Assembly (NCBI GenBank): GCA_025357755.1
Contig: JANXOP010000039.1
Span: 1-64,000, forward strand
From: Kofleriaceae bacterium
GTDB lineage: Bacteria; Myxococcota_A; Polyangia; Haliangiales; Haliangiaceae
Reading direction: 5' to 3'
DNA: 64,000 nucleotides
The notes under the pieces are model-generated. The model searched no databases. It saw only the letters and a list, made by a program, of their open reading frames with translations, and had not been told where the DNA came from. The position numbers and the translations under genes are program-made. Within the stretch, counting starts at the first letter, position 1, and each line of letters opens with the position of its first letter. Shown here piece by piece: positions 1 through 8,017 of the stretch.

Positions 1-897
1 CGGGCCGCGGTCGCGCGGGCCGGCGCGCCGATGCACGACCGGCTCGCCGCCGCGCTCGGGGCCGCCCAGCATGCGCCGCGCCCGCGCGGCACGCGGCGGA
101 TGATCGTGATCGCCGCCGGTGATCACGGCATCGGCGATCCAGGTGTGTCGCTCGGCCCCGATCATCCGACCGTGATCGCGGCGCAGGAGATCGCGTCGGG
201 CACCGCCGCGCTCGCTCACCTCGCGCGCAGCGCGCACACGCCGATCGTGATCGTCGATGCAGGCACGCGCGAGCCGGCCCACATGCCGGCCGTCGCGATC
301 GCGTTGGGCCGCGGCCCCACCCGTGATCTTTCCCGCGAGCCCGCGATGACCGTGGTCGATGCGACGCTCGGGCTCGAGGCTGGCATCGCGCTCGCGATGT
401 CGCTCGCGGAAGGCCCCGAACCTCTCGCGCTGCTCGCCCTCGGTGCGCTCGGCCTCGGCGCCGAGGTCGCATCGGCCGCACTCGTCGGGGCGCTGACCGG
501 CCGCGTGCCGCTGGGCCTCGACGATGCCCACGCCGAGCTCGCCGCCCATCGCGGCGCGGCGCTGCCGACCCTGTCCGCGCTCGAGCTCCTCGCCACGTTC
601 GGCGGTGCCGAGACCGCGGTGCTCGCGGGCCTGATCCTCGGCGCCGCTTCGATCAATGTGCCCGTGATCCTCGATAGCTACGCGACCGGCGCCGCGGCCC
701 TGGTCGCCGCCGCGTTCGCGCCGCCGGTCACCGGCTACCTGATCGCTGCCCACCGCGGGAGCTTCACGATGCCCGCGATCCTCGCGCACTTGCGGCTCGA
801 GCCGATCTTCGAGGTCGGGCTCGGCCACGGCGAAGGCAGCGGCGCGGCGATGGTGTTGCCGCTCGTCGATCAAGTCGTCGCGCTCGCGACCGGCTAG
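1..897 (+). CDS. cobT: Nicotinate-nucleotide--dimethylbenzimidazole phosphoribosyltransferase (CobT), 5' end outside window
   Basis: CobT transfers the ribose phosphate of nicotinate mononucleotide to 5,6-dimethylbenzimidazole, giving alpha-ribazole phosphate for the lower loop of cobalamin; it is cytosolic. Visible marks are the GDHGIGDPGVS segment near the N-terminus and, near the C-terminus, a GHGEGSGAAM segment that matches the CobT region carrying the catalytic glutamate. The frame is open from base 1 and the first ATG (31) falls inside a conserved region, so the true start lies upstream. About 299 residues are present; the family is usually near 350. Only the N-terminal cap seems to be missing. 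The next gene follows in 15 bp on the same strand. Confidence 0.88.
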   Translation, partial: RAAVARAGAPMHDRLAAALGAAQHAPRPRGTRRMIVIAAGDHGIGDPGVSLGPDHPTVIAAQEIASGTAALAHLARSAHTPIVIVDAGTREPAHMPAVAIALGRGPTRDLSREPAMTVVDATLGLEAGIALAMSLAEGPEPLALLALGALGLGAEVASAALVGALTGRVPLGLDDAHAELAAHRGAALPTLSALELLATFGGAETAVLAGLILGAASINVPVILDSYATGAAALVAAAFAPPVTGYLIAAHRGSFTMPAILAHLRLEPIFEVGLGHGEGSGAAMVLPLVDQVVALATG

Positions 898-912
898 GGC
901 ATACTGGAGGAC

Positions 913-1359
913 GTGCCCGAGCGCAGGCGTCGTACCGGCAGCTTCGAGGTCGAGCGGACGACCGGCTCGCACGCCGTGCTCGATCGCCTGTTTGTCTACG
1001 GCACGCTGCGAAACGGCCAGACCGCACGGTCGCTCGTGGCCAACCAGATCACGCGCTCGATCGACGCGACGACGAAGGGAAAGATCTACGCCTTCCCGAT
1101 GGGTTACCCCGGCCTTGTCGAGCACGACACCGCGGTCGTCCAGGGCGACGTCATCTGGCTCAGCGAGCTCGCCGCCACCTTCGGGCTGCTCGATGCCTTC
1201 GAGGGGGCAGACTTCGCGCGGGTCGTCCGCAAGGTGATGCTCGAGACGGGCCAGGAGATCTGGGCCTGGCTCTACGTGCTGGCCGATCCGGCAACCGTGC
1301 GGCTAGGCACACTGATCGAGGATGGCGATTGGGTCCGGTACTGGACCGAGCAGAGCTAG
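913..1359 (+). CDS. Gamma-glutamylcyclotransferase-like (GGCT/AIG2 fold) protein
   Basis: A 148-residue protein with the GGCT-fold hallmark LFVYGTLRNG near residue 26, followed by a YPGLVE segment and an acidic DAFEGADF segment where the catalytic glutamate of the fold usually lies. Family members cleave gamma-glutamyl amines or gamma-glutamyl amino acids to 5-oxoproline. The substrate here cannot be told, and the short YtfP-like members are mostly uncharacterised. The start is uncertain: GTG 913 lies only two bases after a GGAGG, while in-frame GTG 976 would start directly before LDRLFVYGTL and give 127 residues. It lies 15 bp after cobT and may be co-transcribed. Confidence 0.75.
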   Translation: MPERRRRTGSFEVERTTGSHAVLDRLFVYGTLRNGQTARSLVANQITRSIDATTKGKIYAFPMGYPGLVEHDTAVVQGDVIWLSELAATFGLLDAFEGADFARVVRKVMLETGQEIWAWLYVLADPATVRLGTLIEDGDWVRYWTEQS

Positions 1360-1463
1360 ATGAAGAAGTGACCGATGACGGCGAGCGAGAGCGCGACCAT
1401 GGCGGCGCCGATCGTACCGGGCCCGATCTTGTGACTACTGACGGCGGAGAAACGTTGCTGCAC
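1356..1463 (-). CDS. Possible 35-residue tail-anchored peptide (weak)
   Basis: In the 282-bp gap between two genes the minus strand reads a GTG-started peptide: a short basic head, then a C-terminal hydrophobic stretch (GTIGAAMVALSLAVIGHFFI) that would span a membrane. The same frame stays open upstream to 1625 (89 codons) with no usual start codon, so this may instead be the tail of a decayed gene. No Shine-Dalgarno is visible. Its stop overlaps the stop of the GGCT-like gene on the other strand. I do not recognise a family. Confidence 0.22.
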   Translation of the reverse strand: MQQRFSAVSSHKIGPGTIGAAMVALSLAVIGHFFI

Positions 1464-1532
1464 GAGGCAGAGATTGCTCTTGCGGCGCCCGAAAGCAAGT
1501 TCTCCAGGGATCGTTCGATAATCCGGGAATTT

Positions 1533-1550
1533 CCATCTGATATCAGATGG
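1533..1550. repeat. Perfect 18-bp palindrome
   Basis: CCATCTGATATCAGATGG equals its own reverse complement. It lies in the 1360-1641 gap, which otherwise holds only the doubtful small reading frame on the minus strand. An uninterrupted 9+9 palindrome is typical of a dimeric repressor operator, but the genes either side both end towards it (convergent), so a classical operator role is not obvious. Confidence 0.6.
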
Positions 1551-1641
1551 ATAGAAGCTAATTTCGTTCTCGAGACTGGCTTGACTCCCGGCCTGTTTCG
1601 CCCAGGTGAGCGCTCGGATCCGATGCTATGAGCCCCAACGT

Positions 1642-2748
1642 TTAGACGGAGCTGCGGGTCTGTCGGATCAGCCGGAGATACGCGGTCTGGGCGCGCGCCG
1701 CGAGATCCTGGAGCTCGGTGATGAAGGCTTTCGGCGGCGTCCCGCCCAGGGTGTGCGTGTAGATCAGGTTGACCGGGCGCTGCTTGACCTGGACCGGCAC
1801 GACCACGACCTCGATCGGGGCGGGCTCGGCACCGAGCGCGGTCCATAGCTGGGTCTCGATCGGCCGCGCTCCGGAGGGCGGCACCCCCGTGAACACCTGG
1901 CAACCGTCGTACGCGGTCTGAAGCGACGAGATCCCGCCGAGCGGCAGCGACAGCTCCTCGAGCGGGCGCACGAGCTTGATCGGCGGCGCGACATAGCCGC
2001 GCCAGCCGAGCGCATTGCCATCGCGAATCAGGAACACGACGAGGGCGTCGCAACGGCCCTTCGCGTACTCGACGAACGCGTCCGCGATGCCATCGCGATT
2101 CGCGGCGTTCTCGATCCGCTCGCCAGCTTCGGCGTAGGTCAGCGCGGTCGGCACGGCATGGGTGAGCGGCGCGGACGAGGCCCGACGCCGGCGCGGCTCG
2201 AGCGTGAGGGTCGGCGGCATCGAGATCCCACCGGCGGGTTGCGAGCGCCGGCGATCGTCGCCGACCAGGATCTCGCCCGGATCGGTGCCGCCGCGGGCGG
2301 TGCGGATGAAGCGCGCGCGGCGCGGCGTGCCGAAATGCTTCTCGAGGTAGTAGAGAGCGCGGAGCTCGGGCACCACGTACGGAGCGATCGGCGCGCCCAG
2401 ACGAGCGGCGAGCGCCTTCATCGCGTGCTCGTCCTGCGGATCGACGATCGCGACGGCGGCCCCACCACTCTCGAGCATCCCGAGTGGCACCGCACGCAGG
2501 CGATGCGCTTCGTCGGGGCCGAGCTTGTCGAGCAAGGCGCGATCCGCTTCGTCGAGCAGGGTCGGGGTCGCGACCGGCAGCCCCGTGAGCTCGGCGAGGT
2601 ACGTCGAGAGCTGCTCGAGATCGAGGAAGCCCAGCTCGACGAGGTTCGTGCCGAGCCGGCCGCCGTAGAGCACTTGGTTGCGGAGCGCCGCTTCGAGCTG
2701 CGCGAGCCCGATCGTCGCGTTGCGCAGGAGCAACGTGCCCAGCTTCAT
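1642..2748 (-). CDS. MshEN (GspE N-terminal) domain protein with GAF-like C-terminal region
   Basis: A 368-residue soluble protein. Residues 1-130 have the pattern of the MshEN/GspE N-terminal domain: MKLGTLLL, then GRLGTNLVELGFL, then LARL-type helices and a segment VAIVDPQD. In other proteins this domain binds cyclic di-GMP or docks type II secretion/type IV pilus ATPases. No ATPase core follows. Residues 210-365 instead look like a GAF-type sensor fold (a helix, then VVFLIRDG, GWRGYV and VVVVPVQV strands). ATG 2748 is chosen because the domain starts there; the frame extends upstream to 2829 only by running into queC. It follows queC by 19 bp on the same strand, so probably one transcript. 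The cyclic di-GMP role is inference. Confidence 0.72.
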   Translation of the reverse strand: MKLGTLLLRNATIGLAQLEAALRNQVLYGGRLGTNLVELGFLDLEQLSTYLAELTGLPVATPTLLDEADRALLDKLGPDEAHRLRAVPLGMLESGGAAVAIVDPQDEHAMKALAARLGAPIAPYVVPELRALYYLEKHFGTPRRARFIRTARGGTDPGEILVGDDRRRSQPAGGISMPPTLTLEPRRRRASSAPLTHAVPTALTYAEAGERIENAANRDGIADAFVEYAKGRCDALVVFLIRDGNALGWRGYVAPPIKLVRPLEELSLPLGGISSLQTAYDGCQVFTGVPPSGARPIETQLWTALGAEPAPIEVVVVPVQVKQRPVNLIYTHTLGGTPPKAFITELQDLAARAQTAYLRLIRQTRSSV

Positions 2749-2767
2749 CGCAAGGATACTATCGCAC

Positions 2768-3442
2768 TCACGCGTAGCGAGTCGGATCCGGGCGGCCTGC
2801 TTCGGCGAAGCCCTTTTTACGCAGCGCACACGCGTCGCACCGCCCGCATGCCGCCCCGTTCACCGGGTCGTAGCAGGAGTGGGTCTCGCTGTAATCGACG
2901 CCGAGCCCCAGCCCGAGCTCGATGATGCCGGCCTTGGTCAGCTCGATGAGAGGGGCGTGGATCTTGAAGCCGCCGCTGCGCGTCGCGACCTGCGCGAGCG
3001 CCTCGAACGCCTCGATGAACGCGGGCCGACAATCGGGGTAGCCGCTCGCATCGAGCACGTTGACGCCGACGAACAGATCCTTGGCGCCGAGCGACTCGGC
3101 CCATGCGAGCGCGAGCGAGAGCAGCACCGTGTTGCGCGCCGGCACGTAGGTCGAGGGCACATCACCCGGCGCTCCGATCTCGGCGAGGTCGCGATCCTTG
3201 GGCACCGCGATGTCGCGGCGGGTCAGCGCCGAGCGCGCGAGCGGCGACAGATCGATGTCGATCACCTGGTGGGCCGCCGCGCCGAACCGGGTCGCGGCGC
3301 GGCGCGCGGCCTCGAGCTCGACCTCGTGGAGCTGGCCGTACTTGACGGTCAGCGCGTAGCAGGTGAAGCCCTGCGAGCGGGCGACGGCGAGAGCGGTCGT
3401 CGAATCGAGACCACCCGAGAGGAGAACCACGGCGTCGGGCAC
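2768..3442 (-). CDS. queC: 7-cyano-7-deazaguanine synthase QueC
   Basis: QueC turns 7-carboxy-7-deazaguanine plus ammonia and ATP into preQ0 in queuosine biosynthesis. The sequence has the PP-loop SGGLDSTTA at residues 9-17, the downstream [19 protein letters not shown] segment of the family, and a C-terminal zinc site C-x7-C-x2-C-x2-C ([17 protein letters not shown]). GTG 3442 gives 224 residues, the usual family length; longer upstream starts would read into the divergent membrane-protein gene. The start is 30 bp from that divergent gene, so the two promoters must share or overlap this short space. No other queuosine gene is in the window. Confidence 0.93.
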   Translation of the reverse strand: MPDAVVLLSGGLDSTTALAVARSQGFTCYALTVKYGQLHEVELEAARRAATRFGAAAHQVIDIDLSPLARSALTRRDIAVPKDRDLAEIGAPGDVPSTYVPARNTVLLSLALAWAESLGAKDLFVGVNVLDASGYPDCRPAFIEAFEALAQVATRSGGFKIHAPLIELTKAGIIELGLGLGVDYSETHSCYDPVNGAACGRCDACALRKKGFAEAGRPDPTRYA

Positions 3443-3472
3443 GAACGATGGGTAGCACGCTACGATGCGTGG

Positions 3473-4996
3473 GTGAGTCGCGAACCTAGCGAGGCGGATT
3501 CGCGGTTGATCCGGACCGCGCTCGCGGCCGCGGTCGTCGGCCTCGTCGGGCTCGCGTACTGGCAGCACTGGAGCGTGCTGTCAGCGTCGCCGTATCCGAT
3601 CGGCGTCGATGGCTACTTCTATCCGATCCAGGTCCGCTCGATCCTCGAGCACGGCTCGCTCGCGTACCCCGCCTCGCCGATCACGTTCTACTGGATGGCG
3701 CCGTTCGCGCTGCTCTCGGATCCGATCATCGGCGCGAAGATCGGCGCGGCGCTCGGCTGCGCGCTGATCGCGGTGCCCGCGTACGGCGTGGGCAAGAAGC
3801 TCGGCGCTGGTTCCGGCTCGGGCCTGCTCGCGGCGGTGGTCGCGGCGCTGTCCGCCGGTGCGGGCTTTTTGTCGATCGAGTTCGTCAAGCAAGGCCTCGG
3901 GCTCACGGTCGCGATGATCGCGCTGTGGGCGGTGCTCGGCGCGCTCGAGCGCACGACCAGGCGCCGCGCGTTCGGGGCCTTCGTGGCGATCGTCGGCGCG
4001 TTCGCGACGCACAAGATGGCGGGCGCGATCGTGCTCTTGATCGTGGCGCCCGCGGTCGTGATGCGCGCCCGTGCCCTGCTCCGGGGGCGCCGGTTGATCT
4101 ACGCGACGCTCGGCGGTCTCGCGATCGTCGTCACCCTGATCATCCTGGGCATCGCAGCGCCGCATCGCTTTGTCTCGGCGACCGACCTCGCGCTCGTCGG
4201 GCACCTCCTCACCCCGCACGCGACCTGGAGCGGGGATGCGCTCGTCGCGCCTGGTGCGATCATCACGTTGCAGCACGAGGCACTGATCGCCGGTGTGCTC
4301 GCACTCCTCGCCGCGGGCGTGCTGTGGACCAAGCCGCTCGCGCGCGAGGTGCGGGCGTGTGGCTTGATGATCGTGGTGCTCGGTCTCGTGATCGCGACGC
4401 CGTGGTTGCGCGTCGACGATCCGCAAGGGCTCGGGTTTCGCTTGCGCGCCGCGGCGTTCGTGCCGATGGCGCTGTGCGCCGCGATCTGCGCCGGGGCGCT
4501 CGCGCGCGCGCTCGGCCACAAAATGTCGGTGATCGAGCGCGAGGGCATGATCGTCGGTGTCGCCGCGATCATCGCCGTGGTGCAGCTGTTCGGCGATCGC
4601 ACCGAAGGCCAGGTCCGCACGCACCCCGCGCTCGCCGCGGCGGTCGCGAACGCGAAGGATCACATTCCCGCGGGCGCGACCGTGATCGTCCCCGAGCGCC
4701 ACATCCTCTACATGGTCGATTGGTACACGCGCGCGCCGGTCCGCCTGCGCCCCGAGTCGGTGCCGTTCACCCAGCGCGTTCGCATGCTTGGCCTCGTCTA
4801 CATGGGCGGTGACGAGGGCGTGCTCTCGGCGACGCTCGATGCGGCGCGCCGCGATCCGGGCGTGGCGCCTCCGATCTCGTTGCACGCGAACCATCGCAAT
4901 GGCCTCGTGCTCGTCACGGAGCCGACGTGGAACTGGGTGCTCGCGCACCTGCCCGCAGGCGCGCACGACTACTTCGCGAAGTGGCCGACGATCTAA
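3473..4996 (+). CDS. Polytopic membrane protein, probable GT-C-fold glycosyltransferase
   Basis: A 507-residue protein with about eleven to twelve hydrophobic segments across residues 20-390 and a soluble C-terminal portion of about 120 residues. After the first segment comes a periplasmic-type loop with [12 protein letters not shown]; an aspartate at this place in the first loop is the catalytic mark of GT-C glycosyltransferases that use lipid-phosphate sugars. The C-terminal part carries [23 protein letters not shown] 3473 is taken as start because the first membrane segment follows; the frame extends upstream only over queC. Substrate unknown. No glycan genes are adjacent, so its pathway cannot be read from context. 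Confidence 0.6.
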   Translation: MSREPSEADSRLIRTALAAAVVGLVGLAYWQHWSVLSASPYPIGVDGYFYPIQVRSILEHGSLAYPASPITFYWMAPFALLSDPIIGAKIGAALGCALIAVPAYGVGKKLGAGSGSGLLAAVVAALSAGAGFLSIEFVKQGLGLTVAMIALWAVLGALERTTRRRAFGAFVAIVGAFATHKMAGAIVLLIVAPAVVMRARALLRGRRLIYATLGGLAIVVTLIILGIAAPHRFVSATDLALVGHLLTPHATWSGDALVAPGAIITLQHEALIAGVLALLAAGVLWTKPLAREVRACGLMIVVLGLVIATPWLRVDDPQGLGFRLRAAAFVPMALCAAICAGALARALGHKMSVIEREGMIVGVAAIIAVVQLFGDRTEGQVRTHPALAAAVANAKDHIPAGATVIVPERHILYMVDWYTRAPVRLRPESVPFTQRVRMLGLVYMGGDEGVLSATLDAARRDPGVAPPISLHANHRNGLVLVTEPTWNWVLAHLPAGAHDYFAKWPTI

Positions 4997-5033
4997 GAAC
5001 TTGACAGGGTCAACGGCTCATCGACTATGAGAC

Positions 5034-5261
5034 ATGAGCGCGCGTGGCTTAGCCGCGACGGTGTCCACGTGGTCGTGGACCGAGATCTGTCGGGCGTACC
5101 CGAACCAGTGGGTCTGCCTTCTCGATATCGATCGCGGAAGCGATCGTTTGATCCGGTCTGCGCGCGTCATCGGTAGCGATCCATCGATGGAGCGGGCAAT
5201 CGAGCAGATCGAACCGCCTGACGTCGATATGACCGTCGTACATACGTCTCGCACCGCCTAG
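5034..5261 (+). CDS. Small conserved-looking hypothetical protein
   Basis: A 75-residue protein with a pattern I associate with small hypothetical proteins of soil bacteria: EICRAYPNQWVCLLDID near the middle and a later SARVIG segment followed by a helix. The regular hydrophobic spacing and the 38-bp gap after the membrane protein favour a real gene. No catalytic motif or membrane segment. It abuts, stop to stop, the Imm21-like gene on the other strand. Function unknown. Confidence 0.5.
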   Translation: MSARGLAATVSTWSWTEICRAYPNQWVCLLDIDRGSDRLIRSARVIGSDPSMERAIEQIEPPDVDMTVVHTSRTA

Positions 5262-5819
5262 CTAACTGCGGCGCAACGCGAGCACCTGCGCCGTCACGTC
5301 GTGTGGCAGCGCATCGGAACCAAGAACGGCAACCTGCCACTCGGTACACACGCGAAACGCATACGTGCCGGCGTCGAGAACGATCGCCGCCGTCTGGTCC
5401 GGTTCGAGCGAGTCGCCTGGGAGGACGGAGTCGAACATCAGAAGCCCGCCACCGTCGTGGACGAGCTCACCCACGTGCTCCGTGAAAAGATCGTCTGGAA
5501 TTGCGAGCGCCGCGGAGATCAGCGTGGCGGCGTCATCGGCACCCACCCACGTGACGATCAGCGCGCCGTGCGGACGCGCGACGAACGCGCTGTTGTCGGG
5601 AGTCTCGAGCACGAGGGCTAGCCGAGGACCGACCTCGATCACGTGGAACGATCCCGAGCATGCTCGGTCGTAGTCGGATGGAACATCCGTAGGCCCGTCG
5701 GCGCCACGCCAGCTCGACACCGCAGACTCGCTCATCACGATCAACGGACCGCCTTCGGTGCCGACGAACGTGACGAGCTCCGCGAGCCGAACGGCTTCGG
5801 GATCGAGCGGGAGCATCAT
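5262..5819 (-). CDS. Imm21-family immunity-like protein
   Basis: A 185-residue cytosolic protein. The N-terminal half matches my memory of the Imm21 immunity family of polymorphic-toxin systems: a TEGGPLIVMSESAVSSWRG segment, then DYDRACSGS, then a strand ending LALVLETPD. The C-terminal half has alternating strands and no obvious motif. Imm21-type genes usually sit beside the toxin they neutralise, but no toxin gene lies directly beside this one. The nearest candidate effector is about 8 kb away and has its own neighbour. The gene starts 15 bp from the stop of the lipoprotein gene that reads in the same direction, upstream of it. Family call from memory of motifs, not from a search. Confidence 0.62.
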   Translation of the reverse strand: MMLPLDPEAVRLAELVTFVGTEGGPLIVMSESAVSSWRGADGPTDVPSDYDRACSGSFHVIEVGPRLALVLETPDNSAFVARPHGALIVTWVGADDAATLISAALAIPDDLFTEHVGELVHDGGGLLMFDSVLPGDSLEPDQTAAIVLDAGTYAFRVCTEWQVAVLGSDALPHDVTAQVLALRRS

Positions 5820-5833
5820 GCGGATCGGCCGCG

Positions 5834-6256
5834 TCAGTCGATCTTCAACGACGAAGCAGCCTTCTCGTCACCGCTCCAGCACTTCGCGCGGATGTCGTCG
5901 AACTGCTTGTCGATCTCGGGAGCCGGCTTGTCCTTGTCCTTGCCAGCCTTCTCGCGCGCTTGCTTGCGCGCCTTGAGCGAGGTGTGCATGCAGTCGAGGA
6001 TCTCGGATTTCGGCACGCACGCCTTCACGGCTGCCGGGTCGGCCGCCTTCAGCATGCAGCCGCGGATCTCTTCGTCGGTCGCCTTGCAGCCCTCGAAGTC
6101 CTCGACGGGCAGCGCCGCGACGACGGCCTTGGGATCTTTACCGGCACCGCGTGGCGAGATCGAGACGATGTGCTCGAGGATGGCGACGCACTCGGGGGTA
6201 GGCGGTGCACCCTCGGCGCAGCCGAACAAACTCAGCGCGAGCATGGCGTACTTCAC
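5834..6256 (-). CDS. Small lipoprotein, unknown function
   Basis: A 140-residue protein whose first residues read MKYAMLALSLFGCAEG, a short signal with a lipobox (LFGC), so probably lipid-anchored. The body has several cysteines (ECVAILE, GCKATDEE, GCMLKAAD, ACVPKSE, DCMHTS, KCWSG) spaced as in small helical hairpin proteins, and a Lys-rich stretch near residue 100 (KAGKDKDKPAPE). GTG 6256 overlaps the end of the POT transporter gene by 4 bp (GTGA), so translational coupling is likely; ATG 6244 would shorten the signal too far. No recognised family. Confidence 0.66.
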   Translation of the reverse strand: MKYAMLALSLFGCAEGAPPTPECVAILEHIVSISPRGAGKDPKAVVAALPVEDFEGCKATDEEIRGCMLKAADPAAVKACVPKSEILDCMHTSLKARKQAREKAGKDKDKPAPEIDKQFDDIRAKCWSGDEKAASSLKID

Positions 6257-7857
6257 GACTCACCTCCGGTACCCGCGACAACGGTGGCGGTCGGCAGCTC
6301 CGGCGATGCCGAGGCGAGCATCCGCTTGATGGAAGGCGCGATCGCGAACAGCGCGGCCGCGATGATGAGCGACGCGACGATCAGCAACCAGAACAAGAAG
6401 CCGAAGCCGTTCGCCTCGGAGAGCTGCGCGGCGCGACCCGCGAGGTAGTTACCGATCGCGGCGGCGAGGAACCAGGTACCCATGACCATGCCGGCGAGCC
6501 GCTTCGGCGCGAGCTTACTCATCGAGGACAGGCCGACCGGCGAGATGCAGAGCTCGCTGCAGGTCGAGATCACGTAGAACATGATCAGGTAGTTCGGGCT
6601 GACCGTGCGGAACGGGAACGCCCACATGTGCATCGGCGCCATGTGCTCGACCTGCGAGATCGTCGTGACGGTCGGCAACAGGATCAAGATCGAGAGCAGC
6701 GTGAACACGGTGCCGATCGCGAACTTGTTGACCGACGAGGGCTCCTTGTTGACGCGTGTCAGGCGGGTCCAGATCCACGCGAACACCGGCGCGAGCAGGA
6801 GGATGCAACCGGCGTTGACGAACTGGTAGGTGATCGAGACCACGTGGACGCCGAGGTACTCGCGATGGACGAGCGAATCGGCGAACAGCGACATCGTCGT
6901 CGAGGCCTGCTCGAACACCATGAAGAAGGCGATCGCGCCGATGAACAGCGGGATCATCGCAGTGATCCGCTTCTTCTCGTCGGGGTTCTGCGCGGCCTTG
7001 AAGAACACCGCGAACACGCCGAACGAGGCGATCACGAGGCCGATGCCGAAGACGTTCTGCAGCGAGTCGCCATCGATCGCGTGGACGAACTTGTCGAACA
7101 CCACACCACCGAGGACGATCACGATCATGCCGATCGCGATGCCGGCGGCGATCCGGCGATCGCGCGCGGCGATCTTCGGATCCGTGGGGATGGTCGGGTA
7201 GAGGCCGGCCTCGCCGAGCTTGGAGTAGCCGATCAGGTACTGGACCACGCCGAGCGCCATGCCGATCGCGGGGACCGCGAAGCCGAACTTCCAGCACAGG
7301 TTCGGATCGATGCCGTGACCCGCGAGCATCGAGCGGAAGCCCTGGCTCTGCGCGAACAGCATGCCGACGACCGGCGCGACACCGGCGCCGATGTTGATGC
7401 CCATGTAATAGATGGTGAAGCCGGCATCGCGGCGCGGATCCTCGGGCTTGTAGAGCTGGCCGACGATCGTCGAGACGTTCGGCTTCAAGAACCCGGTGCC
7501 GAGCGCGATCACCACGAGGCCCGGGAAGAACAAGGCGTCGGGGCCCGCGAGCATCGCGTTACCGATCGCGATGCCGATGCCGCCGATCGTGACCGATTTT
7601 CTCTGACCGAGGAACCGGTCCGCGATCCAGCCACCGGGGAGCGACAGGAGGTAGACCGACGACAGGTACAGCGCCATCACGGTGCCGGCCGAGGTCACCG
7701 ACATGCCACGGCCGCCGAGCGCGGTGGCGCCGGTCATGAACACGAACAACAGGGCGCGTCCGCCGTAGTACGACAGCCGTTCCCACATCTCCGTGAAGAA
7801 CAGCGTCGAGAGGCCACGTGGGTGGCCAAAGAACGCGCGGTCAGGATCCTTCGACAT
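6253..7857 (-). CDS. POT/PTR-family proton-dependent oligopeptide transporter
   Basis: A 534-residue inner-membrane transporter of the major facilitator superfamily, importing di- and tripeptides with protons. It has the ExxER motif followed by YY in helix 1 (EMWERLSYYGG), the family signature GGWIADRFLGQRKS after helix 2-3, and FLAAAIGNYLAG in the C-terminal half. Twelve or more hydrophobic segments are spread along the length, with the extra pair seen in bacterial members. The downstream small lipoprotein overlaps its stop. Divergent from the M16 peptidase lipoprotein across 160 bp; a peptide transporter next to an exported peptidase suggests shared use of peptides, which is inference. Confidence 0.9.
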   Translation of the reverse strand: MSKDPDRAFFGHPRGLSTLFFTEMWERLSYYGGRALLFVFMTGATALGGRGMSVTSAGTVMALYLSSVYLLSLPGGWIADRFLGQRKSVTIGGIGIAIGNAMLAGPDALFFPGLVVIALGTGFLKPNVSTIVGQLYKPEDPRRDAGFTIYYMGINIGAGVAPVVGMLFAQSQGFRSMLAGHGIDPNLCWKFGFAVPAIGMALGVVQYLIGYSKLGEAGLYPTIPTDPKIAARDRRIAAGIAIGMIVIVLGGVVFDKFVHAIDGDSLQNVFGIGLVIASFGVFAVFFKAAQNPDEKKRITAMIPLFIGAIAFFMVFEQASTTMSLFADSLVHREYLGVHVVSITYQFVNAGCILLLAPVFAWIWTRLTRVNKEPSSVNKFAIGTVFTLLSILILLPTVTTISQVEHMAPMHMWAFPFRTVSPNYLIMFYVISTCSELCISPVGLSSMSKLAPKRLAGMVMGTWFLAAAIGNYLAGRAAQLSEANGFGFLFWLLIVASLIIAAALFAIAPSIKRMLASASPELPTATVVAGTGGES

Positions 7858-7904
7858 CGGCCGCGCACACTAACTCAAGGCCGGGGCGAATAGGTATCGC
7901 GAAG

Positions 7905-7932
7905 GTGGTGCGACCAACCCATGTCGCACCAC
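7905..7932. promoter_or_regulatory. Inverted repeat between divergent genes
   Basis: GTGGTGCGAC (7905-7914) and GTCGCACCAC (7923-7932) are perfect 10-bp complements around an 8-bp spacer. They sit in the 160-bp space between the divergent transporter and peptidase genes, about 50 bp from one start and 85 bp from the other, a place fitting an operator for a dimeric regulator. No run of T follows, so a terminator is unlikely. Confidence 0.45.
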
Positions 7933-8017
7933 GTCGTCGCAGCGAGGCCCGCGGGGCGCACTTTTGTCAGCGTCAGGCCGGCGCGAATCCCGAGGAACTG
8001 TGGCAATTATCCGGCCT

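Noticed and set aside
3581-4966. Long minus-strand frame (461 residues) opposite the GT-C-like gene
   Set aside because: Composition is His/Arg/Asp-rich without hydrophobic pattern, typical of a shadow frame in GC-rich coding DNA; the plus strand holds a clear membrane protein.
6205-7893. Plus-strand frame of 562 residues opposite the POT transporter
   Set aside because: Arg/Asp/Glu/His-rich shadow; the minus strand has the full transporter signatures.
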